Assembly: GCF_943913915.1 (NCBI RefSeq)
Contig: NZ_CALUAA010000001.1
Location: 1 to 64,000 of the forward strand
Direction of reading: 5' to 3'
DNA from: an uncultured Peptoniphilus sp.
GTDB lineage: Bacteria > Bacillota > Clostridia > Tissierellales > Peptoniphilaceae
DNA: 64,000 nucleotides
A program made the position numbers and the translations under genes. Positions 8,673-17,998 of the stretch are shown here, piece by piece. The notes under the pieces are model-generated. The model did no database searches. It saw only the letters and a program-made list of their open reading frames with translations, and was not told the origin of the DNA. The first letter of the stretch is position 1. Each line of letters starts with the position of its first letter.

Positions 8673-9350
8673 ATGTACAAGATTTTAGTCGTCGATGACG
8701 AGGCGAAGATTCGCGAAGTCATTCGAACCTACGCCGAATTTGAAGGCTATGACGTTTTTGAGGCGGTAGACGGCATGGAGGCTGTGGAAATTTGCCACGA
8801 CGAAGATTTCGATGTGATCGTCATGGATATTATGATGCCCCGTCTCGACGGATTCAGTGCCTATAAAGAAATAAAAAAGGAAAAAGATATTCCCGTCTTA
8901 ATGTTAAGCGCCAGGGGAGAGGAATACGATAAGCTTTACGGTTTTGAAATCGGCATTGATGATTATGTCGTAAAGCCCTTTTCTCCGAAAGAGTTGATGG
9001 CCCGCTTATCGGTTATTATTAAGCGCCATCATCATGTAAGGGAAAATCATATGCTGGAATTTGACGGCCTCTCCATCGACTTGGACGGAAGGGAAGTTTA
9101 CGTCGATGAAAAGCCCGTTGAAATGACTCCGAAGGAATTCGATCTTCTCGTCTTTATTGCAGAAAACGAAAACATCGCCCTAAGCCGTGAAAAACTGCTA
9201 AATAAGGTTTGGGGTTATGATTTTTACGGTGACGATCGCACGGTGGATACCCATATTAAGATGCTGCGCAATAGTATCGAACCTTATCGAGATTACATCG
9301 TTACGGTACGTGGTGTAGGCTATAAGTTTGTGGGAGAAAGCGGTAAGTAG
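8673..9350 (+). CDS. OmpR-family response regulator (second pair)
   Basis: This is a 225-residue response regulator with a full receiver domain (D8/D9 acidic pocket, phosphoacceptor D52 in VMDIMMPRLDG, Ser in MLSARG, Lys in VKPFSP) and a C-terminal winged helix ending in DDRTVDTHIKMLR and TVRGVGYKF. ATG 8673 is preferred over GTG 8667 because GGGAGG (8662-8667) would overlap the latter. It overlaps the next kinase by one base. Its target genes cannot be told from sequence. Confidence 0.92.
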   Translation: MYKILVVDDEAKIREVIRTYAEFEGYDVFEAVDGMEAVEICHDEDFDVIVMDIMMPRLDGFSAYKEIKKEKDIPVLMLSARGEEYDKLYGFEIGIDDYVVKPFSPKELMARLSVIIKRHHHVRENHMLEFDGLSIDLDGREVYVDEKPVEMTPKEFDLLVFIAENENIALSREKLLNKVWGYDFYGDDRTVDTHIKMLRNSIEPYRDYIVTVRGVGYKFVGESGK

Positions 9351-10786
9351 TGAAACGGCAAAATATCGTCGATCAAAAGAGTATAAGGGTAAAATTTTGG
9401 CTGTACTTTTCCGGTATGGCCATCTTTATATTGATTCTTTTATGGCTTCTTCAGATCGTCTTTATCAACTCTTTTTACGAATCCATGAAAATTCGGGACA
9501 CGGAAAAAGTAGGCCGCGTCGTAACACGTCAATTCGGGAAAGAAGATTTCGAGGAGACCCTTCTTCGTTACAGTTTTGAAAAGAATTTAAGCCTCCAAGT
9601 CTATAATGATCAGGGCGGCCTCGTTTTTCCCTTAAATCCCCTCGATTATATTTACAGACCCATGCTTTCGAAAGATGATTTTTTTACTTATTTTCTTCCC
9701 CTCTTAAAAGACAATAAGACGGAAGAGACCTATGTGGCAGATTATAAGCACGAAGATTCCTCCTCCATTCTCTATGTTTCCTATTTAGGAGAACAGGCAG
9801 GGGAGCGGTTTTTTCTCGCTGTCTCAGCCAGTGTCGATCCGGTGGATTCTACTGTGGAGATTTTAAAGAATCAGCTGATTATCGTCAGTATTATTTCGCT
9901 TTTACTTGCCTTCATTATTTCCTATTACCTAAGTTCGCGCCTTGCGAAGCCCTTGTCGGATATGGCCGTGACAGCCCGTGAATTGGGGCAGGGAGACTAT
10001 TCTGTGCAATTTAAAGAACAGGAATACACGGAGATCAATGATTTGGCGAAGACCTTGAATTACGCTACGGGTGAGCTGACCGATGCTCTTGAGATGCGTA
10101 AGGATTTAATAGCCAATGTAAGCCATGATTTTAAGACACCTCTTACGGTGATCAAATCTTACGGCGAAATGATTCGCGATATTTCGGGAGATAATAAGGA
10201 GCTTCGAGAAAAGCATACCCAAACGATTTTAGAAGAAGTGGATTATTTGACGAACTTCGTCAATGATCTGTTGGACCTCTCCCGTGTGGAAAGCGGTCTG
10301 GGAACCTTAAGTCTTACGGACGTAGAATTACGAGATTTAACAGAAGAAGTGCTGGCGCGCTTTAAAAATCTGAAGGAGAAAGGTTATATCTTCAGAATTC
10401 ACGGAGAGGGCACCATGGTCTGCGACAGCAATAAAATTCGTCAGGTCATTTATAATTTTATCAGTAACGGCATCAATTATTCCCGTAACAAAACGGAAAT
10501 TGATATTTATATTATTTCGAAAGGGAATATGATCACTTACTGCGTAAGAGATTACGGTAAAGGCATCCCGAAAGACGATCAGGATTCGATCTGGGAGCGC
10601 TTTTACCGCGGTCGCGATCACCACGAGCGTCAAATGGTGGGGACGGGACTCGGTCTTTTCATCTGTAAAAATATCCTGGAGCTCCACGATTTCCGATACG
10701 GCGTCAAATCGGAAGTAGGCGTGGGAAGTACATTCTATTTCCAAGGACCGAGCGGAGAAAAATCAAACATGGCAGAAGGTGTCTGA
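9350..10786 (+). CDS. Sensor histidine kinase with HAMP domain (second pair)
   Basis: This is the cognate kinase of the preceding regulator: 478 residues with membrane segments at about 18-40 and 174-194, an external sensor region of about 130 residues, a HAMP linker (195-247), HisKA with H259 in NVSHDFKTPLTV, and HATPase_c with NFISNGINYSRN, DYGKGIPKDDQ and GTGLGLFICKNI. Translation starts at GTG 9350, overlapping the regulator stop (TAGTG). The ligand is unknown; the architecture resembles envelope-stress sensors but no specific family is claimed. Confidence 0.9.
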   Translation: MKRQNIVDQKSIRVKFWLYFSGMAIFILILLWLLQIVFINSFYESMKIRDTEKVGRVVTRQFGKEDFEETLLRYSFEKNLSLQVYNDQGGLVFPLNPLDYIYRPMLSKDDFFTYFLPLLKDNKTEETYVADYKHEDSSSILYVSYLGEQAGERFFLAVSASVDPVDSTVEILKNQLIIVSIISLLLAFIISYYLSSRLAKPLSDMAVTARELGQGDYSVQFKEQEYTEINDLAKTLNYATGELTDALEMRKDLIANVSHDFKTPLTVIKSYGEMIRDISGDNKELREKHTQTILEEVDYLTNFVNDLLDLSRVESGLGTLSLTDVELRDLTEEVLARFKNLKEKGYIFRIHGEGTMVCDSNKIRQVIYNFISNGINYSRNKTEIDIYIISKGNMITYCVRDYGKGIPKDDQDSIWERFYRGRDHHERQMVGTGLGLFICKNILELHDFRYGVKSEVGVGSTFYFQGPSGEKSNMAEGV

Positions 10787-10787
10787 T

Positions 10788-10982
10788 ATGAGAAAAAATC
10801 AATTCGGGGTATTGGCGCTTATCCAATTATTGGTGGCAATTTTCGCCGGCGGTATTCTTTTAAAATATTTCTTTTTTCATCGTGAAGTCAAAATGAATGT
10901 TTTTCATGCATTTGTGGCGTTGATCATCGCCTTGTCGAGCAGCTATCACTCTTATAAAAAATATAAAAAACTGCATAAATGA
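10788..10982 (+). CDS. Small membrane protein, unrecognised
   Basis: This is a 64-residue protein with two hydrophobic segments (about 6-27 and 35-52) and a strongly basic C-terminus (SYHSYKKYKKLHK). ATG 10788 lies one base past the kinase stop; an earlier in-frame GTG at 10779 would overlap the kinase. As last gene of the kinase operon, just before a terminator, it may be an accessory to the sensor, but this is only context. I do not recognise the family. Confidence 0.65.
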   Translation: MRKNQFGVLALIQLLVAIFAGGILLKYFFFHREVKMNVFHAFVALIIALSSSYHSYKKYKKLHK

Positions 10983-11015
10983 AAAAAGCGACCGAGTTTA
11001 ACTCGGTCGCTTTTT
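10982..11015. terminator. Bidirectional terminator
   Basis: A perfect 10-base-pair stem (GCGACCGAGT 10988-10997, ACTCGGTCGC 11001-11010) is flanked by A6 on the left and T5 on the right. It can end both the plus-strand two-component operon and the minus-strand pyc transcript. Confidence 0.92.
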
Positions 11016-11027
11016 GAATGGTTTTTT

Positions 11028-14000
11028 TTAGTCTTCGCTTTCAAGTTCGATTAGAAGTTGACCGCTTTCAATGCTGTCGCCTTCTTTTGCAAAAATTTGA
11101 GCTACGACGCCTTCGCGCGGGGAAATCACATTGGTCTCCATCTTCATGGCTTCGAGAACCATGAGGGGTTGAGATTCCTTCACCTTGTCGCCGACAGCTA
11201 CATTGATCTTCGCTACGGTACCCGGAATAGAGGCACCTATTTGATCGGGATTGTTTTCATCGGCCATGAGACTGCCTTGATGTCCGGTAATAGGTAGAGG
11301 ACGGGTATTGTCTTCAATGTCCACGCTGCGTCTGGAGCCGTTGATTTCGAAGGTGACGGTGCGCTTACCGTCGTCTTTCAAGCGACCCACTTCTACGAGA
11401 GTGACGATCATTTTTTGACCTTCATTAACGGAGATCTCGGCGGTTTCGCCTTCTTGTAAACCGTGGAAGAACACGTCACTGCCCATGCGCCATAACTGAT
11501 CGTATTTGCTAAAGTTTTTGACATACTCTTCAAATACTTTCGGGTAGAGGGAATAGCTCGTAACATCCCGTTCGCTGGGTTCGTGATCCATAATGGAGCG
11601 GAGATAGTCTTTATCCGCTTCGTAATCCTCGGGATCTAAGAGCTTGCCCGGACGTACAGTAATGGGTTTTTCATCCTTTAGGACGATTTTTTGGAGTTTT
11701 TCCGGGAAGCCGCCGTAAGGTTGTCCCATCATGCCTTTAAAATAGGTAACGACGGAATCCGGATAGTCCAGATTGGCGCCTTTTTCGTAAATATTTTCAG
11801 GTGTCAGATCGTTTTGAACCATGAAAATCGACATATCGCCGACCATTTTAGAAGAAGGTGTTACTTTGATAATATCGCCGACCATTTGGTTGACGTCTTT
11901 ATACATTTCCTTAACTTCTTTAAATTTATGGCCCAAGCCGAAACTTTCTACTTGCGGTTTTAAGTTGGAGTATTGGCCGCCGGGAATTTCGTATTTGTAA
12001 ATTTCGGTGGTACCGCTCTTTAGATCAGATTCGAAGTTTTCATAGACGGGACGTACCGCTGCCCAATAAGCGGAAATGCGGTCGATTGCGTCTAGATCAA
12101 TGCCTGTGGAGCGGGAGGTGTTTTCAAGTGCCGCCACGACGGAGTTAAGTGCCGGTTGAGAGGTGAGTCCGCTCATGGAGTTGATGGCCGTATCGGCAAT
12201 ATCCACGCCGGCTTCCGCTGCCATTAAGACGGTAGCGACGCCGTTACCGGTGGTGTCGTGAGTGTGCAGGTGAATGGGGATGGAAACTTCATTCTTAAGG
12301 GCTTTTACAAGTTTGTGGGCAGCGTAGGGTTTTAAAAGACCGCTCATGTCCTTAATGCCGATAATATGGCATCCGGCTTTTTCCAAATCTTTTGCCAGTT
12401 TGACGTAATATTCCAAGGTATATTTGTCCCGCTTTTCATCGAGAATATCGCCTGTGTAGCACATAGTCCCTTCGGCTATTTTTCCGTTGGCGATGGTTTC
12501 TTCAATGGCGAGACGCATGCCTTCGATCCAGTTTAAGGAGTCGAAGATACGGAAGATATCGATGCCGCCTTCAGCTGATTCTTTAATAAATTTCTTAACC
12601 ACATTGTCCGGATAGTTTTTGTATCCGACGGTATTGTTGCCGCGGACTAGCATTTGCATTAAAAGGTTGGGCATAGCTTCGCGGAGGACATCCAGACGGT
12701 GCCAGGGGTCTTCATGTAAGAAGCGGTAAGCGACGTCGAATGTGGCGCCACCCCACATTTCCATGCTGAAGATGTCGCGTATATTGTAGTTCATGGACTT
12801 GGCAACCTTTAAAAGGTCTACGGTACGCATACGCGTCGCCATTAAGGATTGGTGAGCGTCGCGCATGGTAGTATCTGTAAGAAGTAGGCGATCCTGATCT
12901 AAAATCCATTGGGAAAGTTTTTCGGCGCCCAATTCGTCAAATACTTGCTTAGATCCTTTGAAAGGTTCTTCCTTATAGGAAGGTACGACGGGAACGTCGA
13001 AGGATTTTTTACGGGAGGTGGTATCATTGACGACGATGTTTCCGATATGTTCCATAACCCTGAGTTCCCGGTCGGTTGAGGTGCTGATATCGAAAAGCTC
13101 TTTGTGTTCGGCAATAAAGCCCGTGTCGCAAACACCTTTTCTGAATTCTTCCGTATTGAGTACATTTAAGAGGAAGCCGATATTGGTTTTTACGCCGCCG
13201 ACTTTAATTTCACGTAAAGAGCGAATGGCCTTGTTTACCGTATCGTTCCATGTACGCCCTTGGGTGATAACCTTTACGAGCAAGGAGTCGTAATAAGGAC
13301 TGATGACCGCGCCTTGGAAGCCGTTGCCCCCATCGAGACGTACTCCGAAACCGGAGGAGGAGCGGTAAAGTGTAATTTGTCCCGTGTCCGGCGCAAAGTT
13401 ATTGAGGGGATCCTCGGTGGTAACGCGGCATTGAATTGAAAATCCGCGAGGTGTGATTGCCTCTTGAGAGGGGATATTAATGGGCTCGTCGGATAGAGCA
13501 TAACCTTGGGCAATTTGGATTTGAGCTTGAATAATATCGATGCCCGTTACCATTTCCGTAACCGTGTGCTCTACTTGAATACGGGGGTTGACCTCGATAA
13601 AGTAATGGTTGCCGGAGCTGTCCACCAAGAATTCGACAGTACCTGCAGAACGATAGCCGAGGTTTTTCGTAATCTTTAAGGCGTCGTTACAAATGGCCTC
13701 GCGAATTTTTTCATCCACTGCAAATGCGGGAGTAAATTCGATGACCTTTTGATGGCGACGTTGAATGGAGCAGTCTCTTTCGTGGAGATGGACGACATTG
13801 CCGTATAAGTCGCCGAGAACTTGTACTTCGATGTGTTTCGGGCGATCCAAATATTTTTCAATAAACATGGAGTCGTTACCGAATGCTTTTTTAGCCTCAC
13901 TTTTTGCGGAGTGGAACTGATCCAAGAGCTCCTCTTCAGTATAGACGACGCGCATGCCTCGTCCGCCGCCGCCTGCGGCTGCTTTAATCATAACGGGATA

Positions 14001-14471
14001 TCCTGCCTGTTTGGCAAATTCAAGAGCTTCAGTGTCGGAATGGATGGGCTCTTCTACGCCGGGAATGGTTTTTACGCCGGCTTCTCTTGCGATGATTTTA
14101 GAGGAAATCTTATCGCCGAGTTTTCGCATAGTTTCCGGGCGTGGACCGATAAATACGATACCCGCCTCTTCGCATTTTTGAGCGAAATCCGGATTTTCCG
14201 CTAAAAAGCCATAGCCAGGGTGAATAGCGTCGACCCCTTTATTTTTGGCGAGATGGATAATTTCGTCGATATCCAAATAGGCGTCGACGGGATTTTTTCC
14301 CTTACCGATCTGATAAGATTCATCCGCCTTTGTGCGGAACAGAGACAGACTGTCTTCTTCGGAATATATGGCCACAGAACGAATCCCGAGCTCGCGACAC
14401 GCTCTGAAAATTCGAATCGCGATCTCACCGCGGTTAGCGACGAGGATTCGTTTAAACTTTCTCTTTTCCAT
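11028..14471 (-). CDS. pyc: Pyruvate carboxylase
   Basis: The enzyme carboxylates pyruvate to oxaloacetate using biotin, ATP and bicarbonate, an anaplerotic step in the cytoplasm. The 1147-residue chain has the full single-chain order: biotin carboxylase (about 1-450, with the Gly-rich KAAAGGGGRGMR and EVNPRIQVEHTVTE), carboxyltransferase (about 525-810, with DTTMRDAHQSLMATRMRT and the metal-binding HLHTHDTTGNG), and a C-terminal biotinyl domain with the biotin Lys near residue 1110 in EAMKMET. I chose ATG at 14471 (MEKRKFKRILVANRGEIA) because GGAGG lies just upstream; an in-frame start at 14528 would add 19 residues that overlap the promoter. It is monocistronic between two terminator/promoter regions. 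Confidence 0.97.
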   Translation of the reverse strand: MEKRKFKRILVANRGEIAIRIFRACRELGIRSVAIYSEEDSLSLFRTKADESYQIGKGKNPVDAYLDIDEIIHLAKNKGVDAIHPGYGFLAENPDFAQKCEEAGIVFIGPRPETMRKLGDKISSKIIAREAGVKTIPGVEEPIHSDTEALEFAKQAGYPVMIKAAAGGGGRGMRVVYTEEELLDQFHSAKSEAKKAFGNDSMFIEKYLDRPKHIEVQVLGDLYGNVVHLHERDCSIQRRHQKVIEFTPAFAVDEKIREAICNDALKITKNLGYRSAGTVEFLVDSSGNHYFIEVNPRIQVEHTVTEMVTGIDIIQAQIQIAQGYALSDEPINIPSQEAITPRGFSIQCRVTTEDPLNNFAPDTGQITLYRSSSGFGVRLDGGNGFQGAVISPYYDSLLVKVITQGRTWNDTVNKAIRSLREIKVGGVKTNIGFLLNVLNTEEFRKGVCDTGFIAEHKELFDISTSTDRELRVMEHIGNIVVNDTTSRKKSFDVPVVPSYKEEPFKGSKQVFDELGAEKLSQWILDQDRLLLTDTTMRDAHQSLMATRMRTVDLLKVAKSMNYNIRDIFSMEMWGGATFDVAYRFLHEDPWHRLDVLREAMPNLLMQMLVRGNNTVGYKNYPDNVVKKFIKESAEGGIDIFRIFDSLNWIEGMRLAIEETIANGKIAEGTMCYTGDILDEKRDKYTLEYYVKLAKDLEKAGCHIIGIKDMSGLLKPYAAHKLVKALKNEVSIPIHLHTHDTTGNGVATVLMAAEAGVDIADTAINSMSGLTSQPALNSVVAALENTSRSTGIDLDAIDRISAYWAAVRPVYENFESDLKSGTTEIYKYEIPGGQYSNLKPQVESFGLGHKFKEVKEMYKDVNQMVGDIIKVTPSSKMVGDMSIFMVQNDLTPENIYEKGANLDYPDSVVTYFKGMMGQPYGGFPEKLQKIVLKDEKPITVRPGKLLDPEDYEADKDYLRSIMDHEPSERDVTSYSLYPKVFEEYVKNFSKYDQLWRMGSDVFFHGLQEGETAEISVNEGQKMIVTLVEVGRLKDDGKRTVTFEINGSRRSVDIEDNTRPLPITGHQGSLMADENNPDQIGASIPGTVAKINVAVGDKVKESQPLMVLEAMKMETNVISPREGVVAQIFAKEGDSIESGQLLIELESED

Positions 14472-14498
14472 AATAACCTCCTTGTACCTAATAGAACT

Positions 14499-14528
14499 AT
14501 TATAGCCCTTTAAAGTGAGAAGATGCAA
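14499..14528 (-). promoter_or_regulatory. Promoter of pyc
   Basis: Read on the minus strand, TTGCAT (14528-14523) and TATAAT (14504-14499) are separated by 18 bases, a good vegetative-type promoter, 28 bases from the pyc start codon. Confidence 0.6.
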
Positions 14529-14604
14529 CTTGCCATGCAGGAGCTTATTGACATATTGTTCTTAAGATCGTGCCATGGTAAACTTACTACAGAAAGGATA
14601 TTCC

Positions 14605-15519
14605 ATGGAATTTTTAGCAGCGTTTCTACTAGATATAGTGTTTGGCGATCCGGAAGGAATTCCACACCCCGTTACGATCATGGGAAAGTGGATTCAACGA
14701 GTTTACAGTTTTGTTTTAAATCGACCGACAGAACAGCAGAAGATGTTTGGAATTTTTGCAGCTTTATTCAACAGTCTGGCGATTTTTATACTCACCTCAT
14801 CAGTTATAGAGCTTCTGCCGCCTATATTATCTACCTTGACGACGATTTATATTTTCTACACTTCCCTTGCAGCAAAGACGCTTGCCGAGGAGGGAAAGGG
14901 CGTGATGACCGCATTAAACTCCTCGTTGAACGAAGGTCGGACACGACTTTCTCGTATTGTCGGCCGGGAGACGGCGTCACTTTCGGAGAGAGAAATTATT
15001 CAAGCCACAGTTGAAACCGTATCTGAAAATACATCGGACGGCATTGTGGCGCCTCTCTTTTACGGTATTCTCTTCGGTCCGGCAGGAGCTTTTACCTACA
15101 AAATGATCAACACCATGGATTCTATGGTGGGCTACCGAAACGAGCGCTACGCAGAAGCCGGGTTCGGCGCGGCGAAACTGGACGACATCGTCAATCTTAT
15201 TCCCGCAAGACTTACGGCTCTTTTATTTTGTATCTTATCGGGCAGTATAAGAAGCATGAAGAGAGGGTTTCAGAGCGTGAAAGAGTTTCACTCCGCTCAT
15301 CTAAGCCCCAATGCAGGATGGCCGGAAGCTGCCGTGGCAGGTATTCTCGGAATCCAGCTGGGAGGCGGACACTTTTACTTCGGAGAATATGTCGAAAAGC
15401 CTACGATCGGCTATTCTATAAAAGAACCTGAACGAAATGATATTCGACGTGCTGTAAATCTTATGTGGCGCGTAACCGTTCTGTTTGTATGTATATGTAT
15501 CGTTATAAAGGCTATATAA
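14605..15519 (+). CDS. cbiB: Adenosylcobinamide-phosphate synthase CbiB
   Basis: CbiB (CobD of the aerobic nomenclature) is a membrane enzyme that joins aminopropanol phosphate to adenosylcobyric acid. Motifs include LLDIVFGDPEGIPHPVTIMGKWI at the N-terminus, ETVSENTSDGIVAPLFYGILFGPAGA and the loop NTMDSMVGYRNERYAEAGFGAAKLDD, all typical. There are several membrane segments and a hydrophobic C-terminus. ATG 14605 with AAAGGA upstream gives 304 residues, the usual length; ATG 14575 would add ten residues. It opens the cobalamin operon. Confidence 0.93.
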   Translation: MEFLAAFLLDIVFGDPEGIPHPVTIMGKWIQRVYSFVLNRPTEQQKMFGIFAALFNSLAIFILTSSVIELLPPILSTLTTIYIFYTSLAAKTLAEEGKGVMTALNSSLNEGRTRLSRIVGRETASLSEREIIQATVETVSENTSDGIVAPLFYGILFGPAGAFTYKMINTMDSMVGYRNERYAEAGFGAAKLDDIVNLIPARLTALLFCILSGSIRSMKRGFQSVKEFHSAHLSPNAGWPEAAVAGILGIQLGGGHFYFGEYVEKPTIGYSIKEPERNDIRRAVNLMWRVTVLFVCICIVIKAI

Positions 15520-15529
15520 AGGAGAAAAG

Positions 15530-16285
15530 ATGAAAGCATTGATTATCGCCACTTTCGGCACCACCCATCGCGACGCAATAGAGCGGGATTTAATGCCCGT
15601 ATGTGATCACTTGAAGAGCCTGGTTCCCCAGTGGGAGACCGTGTTGGCCTTTACCTCACGCAGGGTGATTGGGCGCATCGAATCTCGTGACGGCGAAAAG
15701 TTTATGAACGAAATTGAAGCATTGGATCATTTGCTTTCCAAGGGCTACAAGGAGGAAGATATTTATATCCAGCCCCTTCATTTAATTCCCGGTATCGAAT
15801 ACGAGAAGCTTTCCGTACTGAAAAAGGACGGGGTTCACGTAGGTGAACCTCTGTTTGCTCATGACGGAGATATTCGTTATTTTGCAGAGGAGGCGGCGAA
15901 AGTATTTGAAGGCCCGACAATTCTCGTAGGTCACGGAAGCCGCCACGAAGCCGACGAGATGTATCGTGCGTTGGACGAAGAGCTGAAGGGGAGAGGATTA
16001 CCCATGGCCATAGCCACCTTGGAAGGAGAGCTTACGGAAGAGCCCGTGTTCGATCTCTTCGAGCGGAAAGCTTGGACGGAGTTAAATTTATGCCCATTAC
16101 TTCTCTTGGCCGGAGATCACGCGAAAAATGATATTGCAGGGGAAGAAGACTCCTATCGTGCAGATTTGGAGGAGAGAGGCTTTAAAGTTCATGCATCATT
16201 AGACGGACTTGGAACTTATCCCTTTATTCGAAATATGTATGGGAAAAAACTGGAAAAACTTATAGGAGATAATGGTCATGCGTAA
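15530..16285 (+). CDS. cbiK: Anaerobic cobalt chelatase CbiK
   Basis: CbiK inserts Co2+ into sirohydrochlorin (factor II), the entry of the anaerobic cobalamin pathway. The 251-residue, two-lobed protein begins MKALIIATFGTTHRDAI and has the chelatase motifs IYIQPLHLIPGIEYEKL (His near residue 84) and ILVGHGSRHEAD, with another His in LLLLAGDHAKNDIAG, matching the metal-binding histidines of CbiK. It is in the double-length CbiK class rather than the short CbiX class. No signal peptide is visible, so it is cytoplasmic. RBS AAGGAG; the 3' end overlaps cbiL. Confidence 0.92.
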   Translation: MKALIIATFGTTHRDAIERDLMPVCDHLKSLVPQWETVLAFTSRRVIGRIESRDGEKFMNEIEALDHLLSKGYKEEDIYIQPLHLIPGIEYEKLSVLKKDGVHVGEPLFAHDGDIRYFAEEAAKVFEGPTILVGHGSRHEADEMYRALDEELKGRGLPMAIATLEGELTEEPVFDLFERKAWTELNLCPLLLLAGDHAKNDIAGEEDSYRADLEERGFKVHASLDGLGTYPFIRNMYGKKLEKLIGDNGHA

Positions 16286-16982
16286 GCTTGTGGGCATAGG
16301 CGTCGGACCGGGAGCGGAGGATTTGATCACACTGCGAGCCCTCCGTTACTTGGAGCGTGCAGATCATATTTTCGCTCCCAACAATCGAGGGAAGACGCGG
16401 GCCTACGATATTGTGAAAGACTTTATCGACGAAGAGAAAGTGGTGTTTCTCGATTTTCCCATGGGAGAAGATTTAAGGGGAGTGTATGAAGATACCGCTC
16501 GCCTAATCGACGAAACCACAAAAGAGGGAGAAGTTTCCGTCCTCATCACTTTAGGAGACGGAACGATTTACACTACACTTCTCGAGGTATTTCACCGCGA
16601 CTCATTGAATGATATTCGCATGGAGCTGGTACCCGGGATTCCCGCCTTTCTAGCGGGAATTAACGGCATCGTGGAAGGACTCGTGAAAAAAGGCGATTCT
16701 TTTTTGCTCATTGACAGTTTAGAAGATGAAAAAGAACTGACGGCCGATACGGTCGCCATTTTAAAGACCATGAGAAGTGAGGATATTTTCCATCGTTTAC
16801 AATCCGCGGGGTACTATCCTCTTTATCTGGAAAATATTGAAACTGATAACTGGGTCATAACCGATGATTCGGAAAAATGCAAGGATCGAAAAGCTTATAT
16901 GAGTTTAATTTTATCAAGGAGGGAACCGTGGAACATGGCGGCGATATTGAATCGTATAGGGGAGCGTATAGAGGTTCTATAA
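16278..16982 (+). CDS. cbiL: Cobalt-factor II C20-methyltransferase CbiL
   Basis: This SAM-dependent methylase adds the C20 methyl group to cobalt-factor II. It starts MRKLVGIGVGPGAEDLITLRALR, with the glycine-rich GxGPG motif of the tetrapyrrole methylase family, followed by LGDGTIYTT and the ELVPGIPAFLAG substrate/SAM region. ATG 16278 is preferred to ATG 16272 because AGGAGA (16264-16269) is too close to the latter. Length of 234 residues is normal. It overlaps cbiK by 8 bases and the next gene by about 55. Confidence 0.92.
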   Translation: MRKLVGIGVGPGAEDLITLRALRYLERADHIFAPNNRGKTRAYDIVKDFIDEEKVVFLDFPMGEDLRGVYEDTARLIDETTKEGEVSVLITLGDGTIYTTLLEVFHRDSLNDIRMELVPGIPAFLAGINGIVEGLVKKGDSFLLIDSLEDEKELTADTVAILKTMRSEDIFHRLQSAGYYPLYLENIETDNWVITDDSEKCKDRKAYMSLILSRREPWNMAAILNRIGERIEVL

Positions 16983-17998
16983 TCGACTTCAGCTCCAATA
17001 TAAATCCCCTCGGCATCCACGAAAAAGTAAAGGAGTCTATGGTGCGAGCCTTGGACCTGTCGAATCGTTATCCCGATCGGCATTATCGGGCATTAAAAAA
17101 ATCCCTTGCTGAATTTATGGGATGTTCGGAAGAGTCTGTCGTCGTGGGAAATGGCGCCATGGAAATAATTGATCATTGCATTCGAATGTTTCCCGGCATT
17201 TATATTGCGGAGCCCTGTTTTAACGAATATGGCGGTATCGCCGAAAATGAGAGGAAGACCGTCCGTCGATTTTTCATGGAGCCGCCTTTTTCTTTGAATG
17301 TGGACGCATTTATTGAAAACATGCCGAGGGGAGTGCTTACGATCTTGACCAATCCTAATAATCCCACGGGATACGTGCTTCGGAATGACGAAATAGCAAA
17401 AATTTACAAAGCTGTAGAGGCCCGAGACGGTTATTTATTAATGGATGAGACTTTTATAGAATTTGTAGATTTACATGACATGGATCCGTCTTTCGGTTTT
17501 AATCTGCCCCGAATGATCAAGGTGCGGGCAGCTACTAAAAGCGCCGCTTTGGCCGGGGTGCGCCTTGGATTTGCAAGTATGCCTCGAGACTTAAAAGAGG
17601 CATTTGAAAAACATCAACTGCCCTGGACGGTGAACCGCATCGCATCGGAAGCCGGGCAGGTGCTTAAGGATTTAGACGATTATTTCGAAGAATCTCGACA
17701 CTACGTGGCGAAAGAGCGTAGGCGGCTGATGGAGGCCATCGACAGTTCTTCTATTGGCAAAGCTTATAAGAGCGAGGCGAATTTTATTCTGATCGAGCTG
17801 AAAAACATTCCAAGTAAAGTGGCGTTTGCTTTTTTACTTGAAAGAGGAATTTTAGTGCGAACTTATTCCGATGAAGTTTTAAAAGGATACATTCGAATCG
17901 CTGTTCGACGAAAAGAAGAAAATAATCAATTTATAGACGCATGGAAATCTCTTGAAAGGAGTGCTGTTCATGTATATCAATCAGCCGAAAAAAATTGA
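16928..17998 (+). CDS. cobD: Threonine-phosphate decarboxylase CobD (PLP enzyme)
   Basis: This PLP-dependent class I/II aminotransferase-fold enzyme makes (R)-1-amino-2-propanol phosphate, the linker of the nucleotide loop used by CbiB. Motifs are HGGDI at the N-terminus, DFSSNINPLG, NGAMEIID, LTNPNNPTGYVL, LMDETFIEF and the PLP-Lys segment TKSAALAGVRLGF. The likely start is GTG 16928 after AAGGAGGG, giving 356 residues and beginning VEHGGDI; an upstream ATG at 16877 would overlap cbiL further without a ribosome binding site. It overlaps cbiC by 29 bases. Confidence 0.9.
   Translation: MEHGGDIESYRGAYRGSIIDFSSNINPLGIHEKVKESMVRALDLSNRYPDRHYRALKKSLAEFMGCSEESVVVGNGAMEIIDHCIRMFPGIYIAEPCFNEYGGIAENERKTVRRFFMEPPFSLNVDAFIENMPRGVLTILTNPNNPTGYVLRNDEIAKIYKAVEARDGYLLMDETFIEFVDLHDMDPSFGFNLPRMIKVRAATKSAALAGVRLGFASMPRDLKEAFEKHQLPWTVNRIASEAGQVLKDLDDYFEESRHYVAKERRRLMEAIDSSSIGKAYKSEANFILIELKNIPSKVAFAFLLERGILVRTYSDEVLKGYIRIAVRRKEENNQFIDAWKSLERSAVHVYQSAEKN

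Noticed and set aside
10337..10744. 135-codon minus-strand frame opposite the second kinase
   Set aside because: It is opposite the HATPase domain of a well-supported kinase and has no supporting signals.
14529..14604. Cobalamin riboswitch before cbiB
   Set aside because: Only about 76 bases are available and no B12 box or base-pairing pattern could be seen.
14523..15014. 163-codon plus-strand frame overlapping cbiB
   Set aside because: It is out of frame with cbiB, whose protein motifs are clear; no ribosome binding site or motif.
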